Assembly (NCBI GenBank): GCA_040216885.1
Contig: JAVJOG010000027.1
Coordinates: 62,001-126,000, forward strand
DNA from: Parvibaculum sp040216885
Lineage (GTDB): Bacteria > Pseudomonadota > Alphaproteobacteria > Parvibaculales > Parvibaculaceae
Direction: 5' to 3'
Length of the DNA: 64,000 bases
Made by a program: the position numbers and the translations under genes. Each line of letters starts with the position of its first letter. Position 1 is the stretch's first letter. Below the pieces are notes generated by a model. It worked only from the letters and a program-made list of their open reading frames with translations, was not told the origin of the DNA and made no database searches. Positions 24,552 through 33,198 of this stretch are shown in pieces.

Positions 24552-26222
24552 ATGACGATCGACCGACAAACGCTGCGCTGGAACGGCTGGGGTCCGGTGA
24601 AGCAGCCGAACCCGCTGCCCGCCGACGCGACCCAGTGGGACTGGATCGGGAAAACGCTCGGCATGAGCCGGCTACCGCTGACGCCGGCGGTACCGCTCGC
24701 CGACATTCGCTTGCCGCATTGCCGGCTTTCCAACGCGACGCAGGAAAAGCTGCGCGGCATCGTCGGCGACAACCAGTTCCGCACCGACGATTACGAACGC
24801 GCCTTCCATGCGCGCGGCAAGTCCTATCACGACCTGCTTTATGTGCGCGCAGGCAAGCTCGACATGGCGCCCGACGCCGTTATTTATCCGCGCGGGCCCG
24901 AGGAAACGCTCGCCATCGTCAAGCTCTGCGCCGAGGAAGGCATCGCACTGATCCCCTATGGCGGCGGCTCCTCGGTGGTGGGGGGCATCAACGCGGTCTC
25001 GAAGACGCTCGGCGGCGCCGTGCTGACGCTCGACACGACGCTGATGACGCGCATCGTGCAGATCGACAAGGTGTCGATGACGGCGCGCATCGAGGCCGGT
25101 ATCTACGGGCCGGCGCTTGAGGAACAGTTGCAGAGCCACGGCGTGACGCTCGGCCATTATCCGCAGAGCTTCGAATACTCGACGCTGGGCGGCTGGATCG
25201 CGGCGCGCGGCGCGGGGCAACAGTCCAACCGCTATGGCAAGGCCGAGAAATGGCTCGTCTCGGCGAAGCTCGCGACGCCGAAAGGCTTCTGGACGACCGA
25301 GGCGACGCCCGCCTCCGCCGCCGGCCCCAACCTCAACCAGTTGGTCGCGGGCTCGGAGGGCACGCTCGGCGTCATCTGCGAGGCGACGGTGAAGATCCAC
25401 GATCTGCCGGAGCGCAAGGATTATCGCGGCTACCTGTTCAAGAACTTCGCCGCCGGCGTCGAGGCGGCGCGGCGCATCAACCACGCCGAAATTCCGGTGG
25501 CGATGGTGCGCCTGTCGGACGCACCCGAAACCTATTTCTTCCAGACTTTTTCCTCGACGGGTTCAGGCGGGCTGAAGGCAAGGCTGCAACGCGCCTATCT
25601 GAAAATGAAGGGCTTCGACGACGCACCCTGCCTGATGCTGATCGGCCATGAAGGCGAGAAGGACACGGTGATCTGGGCCCAGGAACAGACCGAAGCCGTC
25701 TGCAAGCGGCTCGGCGCGCTGGCGCTCGGCACCGGCCCCGGCAAGCGCTGGCATCACGGCCGCTTCAACGGTCCGGCCATCCGCGACCCGATGATGGATC
25801 GCGGCGTCGGCGTCGACACGCTCGAAACCTCGACGCGCTGGTCGAACATCGCCAACCTGCATGAAAAGGTGGTGGCCGCAATCTCGGGCGCGATCGACGC
25901 CAACATGCCCGAGCAGCATGCACGCGGCATCGTGATGGCGCATGTCAGCCATTCCTATCCCGACGGCGCGAGCCTCTATTTCACCTTCGTTTTCCCGCGC
26001 CAGCTCGACCGCGAAATCGCGCAGTGGCAGGCGATCAAGCGCGCCGCCTCCGACGCCCTTCTGATGAACGGCGGCACGATCAGCCACCATCACGGCGTCG
26101 GCACCGACCATGTGCCGTGGCTGGCGGAGGAAAAGGGCGAGATCGGCATGTCGCTGCTGAAAGCGGCGAAGCGCGAGATGGATCCGAAAGGCGTGATGAA
26201 CCCGGGGAAGCTGTTCGCCTAG
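24552..26222 (+). CDS. Alkyl-dihydroxyacetonephosphate synthase-like FAD enzyme
   Basis: The 556-residue VAO-type flavoprotein matches alkyl-DHAP synthase in layout. It begins RWNGWGPVKQP, then has the FAD-binding YGGGSSVVGG near residue 140 and LGGWIAARGAGQQSNRYGK near residue 215. The late motif TISHHHGVGTDH carries the His-rich active-site segment of AGPS, and the C-terminus reads KREMDPKGVMNPGKL. In animals AGPS swaps the acyl group of acyl-DHAP for a fatty alcohol, the first ether-bond step. It ends four bases into the convergent SulP gene. Function as an ether-lipid enzyme is inferred. Confidence 0.85.
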   Translation: MTIDRQTLRWNGWGPVKQPNPLPADATQWDWIGKTLGMSRLPLTPAVPLADIRLPHCRLSNATQEKLRGIVGDNQFRTDDYERAFHARGKSYHDLLYVRAGKLDMAPDAVIYPRGPEETLAIVKLCAEEGIALIPYGGGSSVVGGINAVSKTLGGAVLTLDTTLMTRIVQIDKVSMTARIEAGIYGPALEEQLQSHGVTLGHYPQSFEYSTLGGWIAARGAGQQSNRYGKAEKWLVSAKLATPKGFWTTEATPASAAGPNLNQLVAGSEGTLGVICEATVKIHDLPERKDYRGYLFKNFAAGVEAARRINHAEIPVAMVRLSDAPETYFFQTFSSTGSGGLKARLQRAYLKMKGFDDAPCLMLIGHEGEKDTVIWAQEQTEAVCKRLGALALGTGPGKRWHHGRFNGPAIRDPMMDRGVGVDTLETSTRWSNIANLHEKVVAAISGAIDANMPEQHARGIVMAHVSHSYPDGASLYFTFVFPRQLDREIAQWQAIKRAASDALLMNGGTISHHHGVGTDHVPWLAEEKGEIGMSLLKAAKREMDPKGVMNPGKLFA

Positions 26223-27922
26223 TCCCCCGCCACAATCTCGCGCGCCAGAACCAGCGCCTCGTCGATGCCGGGAACGAGCCTGACCAGCGGGTCGTCGGTG
26301 ACGCCCATCTTGCGCAGCACGAGCGCCGGTTGATCCTGTAGACCCGTGATGAGCACCTGCGTGCCATGACGGCGGCAGCGCGCGATCAGCGCCTCGATGG
26401 CGGATGCGCCCGACGCATCGATCATCGGCACGGCGCGCATGCGCAAGATCAGCACGCGCGGCGGCGCACCGATGCGGTCGAGCGTTTCGCCGAGCCGCAT
26501 CGCGACGCCGAAGAAGAACGGTCCCCGGATGACGCTGGAGACGACGCCGCCGGGGAGTTCGTATTCCTCGACCGGACGCAGCATATGCGGCGCGTCGTCG
26601 GCGACATCCTCGTCCAGTATCTTCATATGCGCCTGCACCTCGACGGCTTCCGACATGCGGTGCATGAAGAGCACGGCCGCAAGCACGACGCCGACCTCGA
26701 TGGCGACCGTCAGATCGACGGCGACGGTCAACCCGAACGTGATCAGCAACACCGCACGGTCGCCGATCGGCGCCTTCATCAGATGCCGGAACTTGTCGAT
26801 CTCGCTCATGTTCCAGGCGACAACGACGAGAACGGCCGCCAGCGCCGCCAGCGGGATATAGGCGGTGACCGGCCAGGCCAGCAGCATGAAACCGAGAATA
26901 AAGACCGCATGCAGCATGCCGGCGATGGGCCCGCGCGCGCCGGCGCGGATGTTGGTGGCGGTGCGCGCGATGGCGCCGGTGGCGGGCAAGCCGCCGATGC
27001 CGGCCGAGGCGCAGTTGGCGACGCCCTGCGCGATGAGCTCGCAATTGGAGCGGTGGCGCCGCCCGGTCATGCTGTCGGCGACCATCGCCGACAAGAGCGA
27101 CTCGACGCCGGCAAGGAAGGCGATGGTGAAGGCACTCGGGAAAAGCGCCACGATCCGCTCCATCGTCACATGCGGAAACGCCGGCAGTGCAAAGCTGGGT
27201 TCGAGCCCGGCAAAGCGTGTGCCGATGGTGTCGGTGTCGATGCCGAACAGCGCGACGACGGCGCCGGCGGCGGCAACCGCGATCAGGAAGCCCGGCCAGC
27301 CGGGCCGGTAGCGGCGCAACACCAGAATGAGGAGAAGCGCGCCGAGCGCGACAAGAAAGGTCTGCGGCGCAAAACCCGGCAGCGCCGCCGCGAGCGCCGC
27401 AACCTTCTCGAAAAACTCCGCCGGCTCGCGATCGGGCGTCAGGCCCAGAAAGTCCTTCACCTGGCTCACCGCGATGATGACGGCGATGCCGGCGGTGAAG
27501 CCGGTGACGACGGGCTGGGGAATATACTTGATGAACGTGCCGACGCGCAGCAGCCCCGCGCCGACCAACATGAGCCCGGCCATGGCGGTGGCAATGACGA
27601 GGCCGTCATAGCCGTGAACCGCGATGACGTTGAAGACGACGACGACGAAGGCGCCGGTCGGCCCGCCGATCTGGTAGCGGCTGCCGCCCAGCGCCGAAAT
27701 CAGGAAGCCGGCGACGACGGCGGTGATGAGGCCCTTGTCGGGCGTCGTGCCGCTGGCAATGGCAAGCGCCATGGCGAGCGGCAGCGCGACGATGGCAACC
27801 GTCAGACCGGCGATGAAATCGGCGCGGAACGCCGCAAAACCATAACCCTCCCGAAGCACGGTGACGAGCTTCGGCACGAGAAGCGAGGAGGACGGCGGCG
27901 GCGCGTCTGCCCGATGCGACAT
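26219..27922 (-). CDS. SulP-family anion transporter with STAS domain
   Basis: The 567-residue inner-membrane protein has about 10-12 hydrophobic segments up to residue 420. It includes the SulP motif around residue 45 (DFIAGLTVAIVALPLAMALA), the Pro-rich GLPATGAIARTATN, and a C-terminal cytoplasmic STAS domain (about residues 450-560) with MRAVPMIDASGASAIEALI. SulP proteins carry sulfate, bicarbonate or dicarboxylates. No carbonic anhydrase or sulfate assimilation gene is adjacent, so the anion is unknown. Confidence 0.9.
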   Translation of the reverse strand: MSHRADAPPPSSSLLVPKLVTVLREGYGFAAFRADFIAGLTVAIVALPLAMALAIASGTTPDKGLITAVVAGFLISALGGSRYQIGGPTGAFVVVVFNVIAVHGYDGLVIATAMAGLMLVGAGLLRVGTFIKYIPQPVVTGFTAGIAVIIAVSQVKDFLGLTPDREPAEFFEKVAALAAALPGFAPQTFLVALGALLLILVLRRYRPGWPGFLIAVAAAGAVVALFGIDTDTIGTRFAGLEPSFALPAFPHVTMERIVALFPSAFTIAFLAGVESLLSAMVADSMTGRRHRSNCELIAQGVANCASAGIGGLPATGAIARTATNIRAGARGPIAGMLHAVFILGFMLLAWPVTAYIPLAALAAVLVVVAWNMSEIDKFRHLMKAPIGDRAVLLITFGLTVAVDLTVAIEVGVVLAAVLFMHRMSEAVEVQAHMKILDEDVADDAPHMLRPVEEYELPGGVVSSVIRGPFFFGVAMRLGETLDRIGAPPRVLILRMRAVPMIDASGASAIEALIARCRRHGTQVLITGLQDQPALVLRKMGVTDDPLVRLVPGIDEALVLAREIVAGD

Positions 27923-27977
27923 GGCGATGTCTCCGGGTCTTCGGCCGGACGGCGGAAGGCCCCGATGCGCGTCGGCC

Positions 27978-29567
27978 TCAGGCGGCGCCGTCGACGAGAC
28001 GGCGGAGTTCGGCCTTGGCTATTTTATCGAGCGTGGAACGCGGGAGTGAATCGACAATCCGAATTTCGCGCGGACGCTTGAAATCCGCAAGGCCCTTCTC
28101 GCAGGCCGCCATGACCTGCGCCACGAGGCCGCGGGGCGCCGCCGCCTCGCCGCCGGGGACCAGCAGGAAAGCGACCGGCACTTCGTCGAGCATCGGATCG
28201 CGTTTGCCGACGACCGCGCATTCCTGGATGCCCGGCACCGTCATCACCACGCGCTCGATCTCGGAGGCCGCGACATTCTCGCCGCCGACCTTCAGCATGT
28301 CCTTGTCGCGATCGGCAAAGGAGATAAAACCGTCCTCGCCCAGCGTCACCCGGTCGCCGGTAATGAAATAGCCCTGCTCGTCGAAACTCTTGGCCGTCGC
28401 TTCCGGGTTGTTCAGATATTCCTTGAACAGCGACAGGCCCGGCACGCCGCGCACCAGCAACTCGCCGGTTTCGCCGGGATCGGCCGGCGTTCCGTCCTCG
28501 CGCAGGATCGCGATTTCGTAGGAGGTCGCCGGTTTTCCGATCGACATCGGACGGTTCGGCAGATGCACATCGCCGACGATGCCATGCGTGATCGTTTCGG
28601 TCATGCCCCACCAGCCGATCGTCTTGACGCCGAAATGCGCATCGGTCGGCGGCGCCGAAATGCCATTGCCCCAGAACCGGTAGCTGTGGCTCTTCGGCTT
28701 CTCCTGCCCCATCAGCGCGCGCACGCAGAACGGCACCATCGAGGTCCAGGTACAGCCATGCTTCGCCGAGACCGGCCAGAAGCGCGAGGCGGAAAAGCGC
28801 GGCTGCAACACCACCGTCGCGCCGACCCAGAGCGCGGCCAGCACCGAATAGGACTGCGCATTGGTGTGGAAGAGCGGCAGATAGGTGAGGTGCACATCCG
28901 ACGGCCGCAGGTCCTCGTGCATCGCGCAGAGCTTGGCGCCCCACAGCGCATTGGCATGCGTCCAGACGACACCCTTGGGCCGCGAGGTGGTGCCCGACGT
29001 GTACTGAATACCGACAGGCAACATGGGGTCCGGCGCGCGCAGCGGCGCATCGGCGGGATCGCCGTAGAGCGCGGCGAAGCTTTCGGATTTCGGCGGACGG
29101 TTCGTCTCCTTCGGCGCCGCGCCATTGTCGGTTTCGATGACGGCAAGCCATTTGATGTGCTTGCAGGACGATGCAACGAGCGAGGCGAAGGCCGGCTGCG
29201 TAATCGCGCCGACGACGCCCGCGTGTTCGCTGAAGTAAACCATATCGTCGGCGACCGAGCGCGCATTGGTAGTGACGGCGACGGCGCCGATATGCGCGCA
29301 GGCGTACCAGGCAATCAGGCTTTCGGGACAGTTGTCGAGATGGATCAGCACGCGCTCGCCGGTCTTGACGCCGCGTGCCTTGAGCCCGGCCGCAACACAA
29401 GCGACCTCATGCGCAAAGGCACGATAGCTCCAGGTCTTCGCCGCGCCCTCGAAGGGCTCCCAGATCAGGAAGGGATGCTCGCCCCGCGCCGCGACATGCA
29501 CCGCGAGCAGATGCGGCACGTCGAAATTCGAGAACGGATGGATGAATGGCGCGCGCAATGCCGGCAT
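27978..29567 (-). CDS. AMP-dependent acyl-CoA synthetase/ligase
   Basis: The 529-residue ANL enzyme has the AMP-binding P-loop YTSGTTSRPKGVV, the hinge segment RDKDMLKVGGENV, and the final catalytic Lys region (LPRSTLDKIAK). Start at 29567 (MPALRAPF) is preferred over more upstream starts because GGGGAGA precedes it. The enzyme activates a carboxylic acid to its CoA thioester in two steps through an acyl-adenylate. The substrate (fatty or aryl acid) cannot be told. It lies divergent from the HAD gene. Confidence 0.86.
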   Translation of the reverse strand: MPALRAPFIHPFSNFDVPHLLAVHVAARGEHPFLIWEPFEGAAKTWSYRAFAHEVACVAAGLKARGVKTGERVLIHLDNCPESLIAWYACAHIGAVAVTTNARSVADDMVYFSEHAGVVGAITQPAFASLVASSCKHIKWLAVIETDNGAAPKETNRPPKSESFAALYGDPADAPLRAPDPMLPVGIQYTSGTTSRPKGVVWTHANALWGAKLCAMHEDLRPSDVHLTYLPLFHTNAQSYSVLAALWVGATVVLQPRFSASRFWPVSAKHGCTWTSMVPFCVRALMGQEKPKSHSYRFWGNGISAPPTDAHFGVKTIGWWGMTETITHGIVGDVHLPNRPMSIGKPATSYEIAILREDGTPADPGETGELLVRGVPGLSLFKEYLNNPEATAKSFDEQGYFITGDRVTLGEDGFISFADRDKDMLKVGGENVAASEIERVVMTVPGIQECAVVGKRDPMLDEVPVAFLLVPGGEAAAPRGLVAQVMAACEKGLADFKRPREIRIVDSLPRSTLDKIAKAELRRLVDGAA

Positions 29568-29675
29568 AATCGTCTCCCCGCTGTTTTCCGCCATATACCT
29601 CAAACTTGCGTCCAGTTCCATGCCGGGACTAGGATTCTGACCGGGAGGGCAATTTCAGGCGCGAGGTTCTGCGCA

Positions 29676-30449
29676 ATGACGCCACGACCCTTGAAGGAAA
29701 TCGGCGGTTTGCTGCTCGATGTCGGCGGCGTCCTCTATCAGGGCGACGAGGCGCTGCCCGGCGCCGCCGCCGCGCTGAAACGCCTGAAGGCCTCGCACCT
29801 GCCCTTTCGCCTGCTGACCAACACGACACGCACGACAAGGGCGGCGCTCGCCGCGCGCCTCGCCGATTTCGGCCTGGACGTGACCGAAGACTCCATCGTG
29901 ACGCCGGCAAGTGCAGCCGCTGCGATACTCGATACCGACGGCGCGCGGGCGCATCTGCTGGTCCATCCCGACCTCATTCCCGATTGCCCGCCCGAAGCCG
30001 AGGCGCCCAACGCAGTGCTGATCGGCGACGCCGGCGAGCACTTCACCTTCGAGCGCCTGAACCGCGCGTTCGGTATCCTGATCGACGGCGGCCGCCTCTA
30101 TGCGCTCGGCCGCAACCGCTTCTTTCGCGGAAAGGACGGTTTCGAACTCGATGCCGGTCCGTTTGTTGCGGCGCTCGAATATGCGGCCGAGGTCGAGGCG
30201 ACGCTGATCGGCAAGCCGTCGCCGGATTTCTTTCGCGCGGCCGCCGCCGCATTCGGCCTGCCCGCGGAGAAAGTGCTGATGGTCGGCGACGATCTCGAAG
30301 CGGATGTGGCGGGCGCGCGCGGCGCCGGCCTCGAGGCAACGCTTGTCTGCACCGGCAAGTACCGCAAGGGCGACGCGATGGCCGCAAAAAAAGGCGGCGC
30401 CCATGTCGCCGCCTCCTTTGCCGAATTCGTGGACGAATTGCTGGGCTAG
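29676..30449 (+). CDS. HAD-family hydrolase (LHPP/HDHD2-like)
   Basis: The 257-residue HAD protein with C2 cap has motif I as LLLDVGGVLYQGDE, where the second Asp of the usual DxD is Gly. Motif II is LLTNTTRTTRA, motif III is the Lys in LIGKPSPDFF, and motif IV is VGDDLEADVAGARGAG. LHPP and HDHD2 relatives also lack the second Asp. It may be a phosphatase of limited range or a regulatory HAD protein. The stop overlaps the convergent esterase gene by four bases. Confidence 0.8.
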   Translation: MTPRPLKEIGGLLLDVGGVLYQGDEALPGAAAALKRLKASHLPFRLLTNTTRTTRAALAARLADFGLDVTEDSIVTPASAAAAILDTDGARAHLLVHPDLIPDCPPEAEAPNAVLIGDAGEHFTFERLNRAFGILIDGGRLYALGRNRFFRGKDGFELDAGPFVAALEYAAEVEATLIGKPSPDFFRAAAAAFGLPAEKVLMVGDDLEADVAGARGAGLEATLVCTGKYRKGDAMAAKKGGAHVAASFAEFVDELLG

Positions 30450-31381
30450 GCCAGCGCTTCCTTCAGCGCCTTGGCCGCCGCCTTGACCGCTTCGCGCGCG
30501 ACATCGAGCACGCCCTGCAGGTTGAAGAAGCCGTGAATCATGCCTTCGTAGTTGACGTATTCGACGGCGACGCCCGCTTTCTTCAACGCTTCGGCATAGG
30601 CTTTGCCCTCGTCGCGCAGCACGTCGAAACCGGCGGTAACGACATAGGCCGGCGGCAGGCCGGCAAGCGAGGCCGCGCGCAACGGCGAGTGGCGCGCGTC
30701 GCCGGCATCGGCACCGGCCACATAGTGGTTCCAGAACCAGTCCATGCCGTCGGCTTCGAGGAAATGGCCTTCCGCGAAATCCTTGTAGGATTTCGTGCCG
30801 CGCGGCGCGTCGGTCACCGGATAGATCAGGAGCTGGAAGGCGATGTGCGGGCCCTTGTCGGCCTTCGCCTGCAACGCAACGGCGGCGGCGAGATTGCCGC
30901 CGGCGCTGTCGCCCGCGACCGCGATGCGGTTGGGGTCGATGCCGATATCGGATGCGTTTTTCTCCACCCACTTCACGGCCGCAAGGCAATCGTCGAAGGC
31001 AGCGGGAAAGGGATGCTCGGGCGCAAGGCGGTAGTCGACCGCGATCACCTTGCAGCCCGCCTCGTTGGCGAGCGTGCGGCAGAGCGCGTCATGCGTATCG
31101 AGATCGCCGATCACCCAGCCGCCGCCATGAAAGTAGACCAGCGCCGGCACCGTGCTGCCGGAAGCGACGGGCGTGTAGATGCGCACGGGAATGTCGCCGC
31201 CCGGTCCGGGGATCGCCCGATCCTCGACCTTGCCGATGGCGACGCCTTGCAGGTCCATCGCCTGCGCCATGGCGCGGTACATTTCGCGCCCCTGCGCGGG
31301 CGGCAGGTCGATCAGACGCGGCGCGTCCGGATCGGCGGCCAGCGCATCGAGGATCGCTTTCGCCTGTGGGTCGAGTGACAT
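30446..31381 (-). CDS. HSL-family alpha/beta hydrolase (esterase/lipase)
   Basis: The 311-residue protein has the hormone-sensitive-lipase signature: oxyanion motif YFHGGGWVIGD near residue 85, nucleophile elbow GDSAGGN near residue 160, Asp in TAGFDVLRDEG and His in EGMIHGFF. These are the three catalytic parts of bacterial HSL esterases. It has no signal peptide and should be cytoplasmic, acting on short- to medium-chain esters. Confidence 0.9.
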   Translation of the reverse strand: MSLDPQAKAILDALAADPDAPRLIDLPPAQGREMYRAMAQAMDLQGVAIGKVEDRAIPGPGGDIPVRIYTPVASGSTVPALVYFHGGGWVIGDLDTHDALCRTLANEAGCKVIAVDYRLAPEHPFPAAFDDCLAAVKWVEKNASDIGIDPNRIAVAGDSAGGNLAAAVALQAKADKGPHIAFQLLIYPVTDAPRGTKSYKDFAEGHFLEADGMDWFWNHYVAGADAGDARHSPLRAASLAGLPPAYVVTAGFDVLRDEGKAYAEALKKAGVAVEYVNYEGMIHGFFNLQGVLDVAREAVKAAAKALKEALA

Positions 31382-31384
31382 GAG

Positions 31385-31419
31385 AACGGGCCCCCTGTTG
31401 AATTCAAGAGGCCCGTTTT
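31385..31419. terminator. Inverted repeat, possible terminator between small gene and esterase gene
   Basis: AACGGGCC (31385-31392) and GGCCCGTT (31410-31417) flank a loop that holds the perfect palindrome TTGAATTCAA. TTTT follows on the plus strand. On the minus strand the T-run is weak, so it may be only a hairpin in the esterase leader. Confidence 0.45.
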
Positions 31420-31456
31420 AACCGGCGCGGCGTCCGCGCGCCAAGCGGCAAGTTTG

Positions 31457-31663
31457 TCAGTGCAGGATATGACCCTCGCGGCTCATCCGGCCCTCGACCA
31501 TGTCCTCGACGACCCGACGCAGCGTCCGCCACGCGTCCGCCCGCATCTTCTCGCCGATTTCCTCAAGTTCCTCGACCGCGGTGTCGGCATAGGCAAGCGC
31601 CTTGCGGCCATGCGTATCGACCATATAGGCGGCCAGCAGGTTGATTTCGCGGTCGGTGATCAT
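31457..31663 (-). CDS. Small conserved hypothetical protein
   Basis: The 68-residue protein begins MITDREINLLAAYMVDTHG, with GGAGAG upstream of the ATG at 31663. It is soluble, mostly helical and balanced in acidic and basic residues (ALAYADTAVEELEEIGEK). I recall proteins of this size and pattern in alphaproteobacteria without a known function. It is followed by the hairpin at 31385. Confidence 0.5.
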   Translation of the reverse strand: MITDREINLLAAYMVDTHGRKALAYADTAVEELEEIGEKMRADAWRTLRRVVEDMVEGRMSREGHILH

Positions 31664-31830
31664 CGGGGCTCTCCGGTTGGGCTTGAAGCGATTGCCAAAC
31701 GGATTGCAACCCGTGGGCCAGCCGAAGCCGGCCCGGATTTCCTTGCATTTCAAGGTGTTAGCGGAGAGACGCCGCGAGCGCCCCGGCAGCCCTTGCCGCG
31801 CCGGTTAAGGAATCGGGAGGAATCTGCCGC

Positions 31831-32562
31831 CTACCAGGGCTCGGCATGGGTGCGCAGGTCGATCTCGAAGCTCCAGGCGGCCGGCTTCTGGCCGCGGAGA
31901 TAGAGATAGGCATCGGCAATGCCGTCGAGATCGATCAGACGGCCCTCCTGCGCGCGCTGGGCGGCATATTGCGGCGCCATGTTGTGAAGCTTCTCGCCGT
32001 CGATACCGCCATCGACCACCACATGGCCGACATGGATGCCCTGCGGCCCGAGCTCCTTGGCGGCACTTTGCGCGAAGTTGCGAAGCCCGCCCTTGGCGGC
32101 GGTGAAGGCGGCAAAACCTTCGCGGCCCCGCATGCTGGCCGACGCGCCGGTGAAGAGGAGCGTGCCTGTGCCCCGCGGGCTCATGTGATCGGCCGCCTCG
32201 CGCGCGAAGAGAAAGGCGCCGAACAGGCAGACGCGCCAGCAGCGCTCGAAATAGTCGGCCTCCATGCCGGAAATCTTGCCGATCATGTTGTTGCCGGCAT
32301 TGTAGATTGCGAGATCGACCGGGCCCGTCTCTTCCGCCCGCCGGAACAGCGAGACGACATCGGCCTCCTGCGTCACGTCGCAAACGACGGCTGTCGCCTT
32401 GCCGCCGCCGTCGCGGATCGCCTCGGCCACCGCTTCGAGTTTCTCAAGCGTGCGCCCGGCAACGAAGACATGAAGCCCCTCGCCCGCCGCGCGCCGCGAC
32501 AAGACCGCGCCGAGGCCGTTGAGCGGCCCGACGCCCGCGACGATTGCCGTTTTGATGGACAT
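31831..32562 (-). CDS. Atypical SDR with Phe in place of catalytic Tyr
   Basis: The 243-residue Rossmann-fold protein has a variant glycine motif (GVGPLNGLGAVLSRR) and the NAG triad in IYNAGNN. The usual YxxxK is FTAAK, so the catalytic Tyr is Phe. This is as expected for the SDR_c10-like group, which lacks it. Redox catalysis by the standard route is unlikely. A promoter-like element with an inverted repeat lies upstream at 32608-32635. Confidence 0.8.
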   Translation of the reverse strand: MSIKTAIVAGVGPLNGLGAVLSRRAAGEGLHVFVAGRTLEKLEAVAEAIRDGGGKATAVVCDVTQEADVVSLFRRAEETGPVDLAIYNAGNNMIGKISGMEADYFERCWRVCLFGAFLFAREAADHMSPRGTGTLLFTGASASMRGREGFAAFTAAKGGLRNFAQSAAKELGPQGIHVGHVVVDGGIDGEKLHNMAPQYAAQRAQEGRLIDLDGIADAYLYLRGQKPAAWSFEIDLRTHAEPW

Positions 32563-32607
32563 GATCTTCCCTCCCGCTCGTTGTGGCTCAACTCTTCGCG
32601 CTTCGGG

Positions 32608-32635
32608 GATATAGTTAGTTCTGAAAGAGAACCAA
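32608..32635 (-). promoter_or_regulatory. Predicted promoter with inverted repeat for the atypical SDR gene
   Basis: On the minus strand TTGGTT (rc of 32630-32635), 16 bases and TATATC (rc of 32608-32613) form a sigma-70-like pair. Between them GTTCT-GAAAG-AGAAC (32618-32632) is an inverted repeat overlapping the -35, suggesting repression. Confidence 0.45.
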
Positions 32636-32646
32636 GAGAAAATCGT

Positions 32647-33198
32647 TCAGCCTTTGAAACCGCCCGCGTCGAGAAAGCTCTGTTCCTCCGGCGTGGTGCG
32701 GCGGCCGAGCACGGCGTTGCGATGGGGGAAGCGGCCGAAGCGGCGGACGATATCGCGATGCTCGACGGCGAATTTCATCGTCTCGGGATCGTCGAGACGC
32801 CCGGCGAAATAGCCGAGGCCGCGCTCCTGAGCCGCAAGGTCTTCGGAATGCATGTAGGGCATGTAGAACCATTTGCGCGCCGTCTCGGGCGTCTCGACAT
32901 CGAAACGGCGCGTGACGGCCATGTCAGCCAACGCCAGTGCTTTCGAATCTTGTGCGAAGGCACGGTGGTCGCTGCGCCAGAGATTGCGCGAGAACTGGTC
33001 GAGCACCAGGATCAGCGCCAGCGCGCCGCGCGGTTCGTTCGCCCAGCCGTCATGCCTGCCGGAGGCCGCTTCGCCATGCAGCACCGCGAACTGGCGCCGA
33101 ATGTCGGCGTCGAAGACATCGCTCTTCGTGAACCATTTTTCAGGTCCGGCCGCAAACCAGAAATCGAGCACGTCGCGCGGGTGGACCGCTTCCGCCAT
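32647..33198 (-). CDS. DUF924 family protein
   Basis: The 183-residue protein has the DUF924 pattern: VLDFWFAAGPEKWF near the start, LALILVLDQFSRNLWR, FYMPYMHSEDL, and RFGRFPHRNAVLGR near the end. It is TPR-like and helical, and no enzymatic function is known for the family. The stop codon of the FCS-like gene overlaps its start by a base, so they are cotranscribed. Confidence 0.87.
   Translation of the reverse strand: MAEAVHPRDVLDFWFAAGPEKWFTKSDVFDADIRRQFAVLHGEAASGRHDGWANEPRGALALILVLDQFSRNLWRSDHRAFAQDSKALALADMAVTRRFDVETPETARKWFYMPYMHSEDLAAQERGLGYFAGRLDDPETMKFAVEHRDIVRRFGRFPHRNAVLGRRTTPEEQSFLDAGGFKG

Noticed and set aside
32618..32632. LexA (SOS) box at GTTCT-N5-AGAAC
   Set aside because: Alphaproteobacterial LexA boxes are direct repeats (GTTC-N7-GTTC). 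Here the second half is inverted (GAAC).
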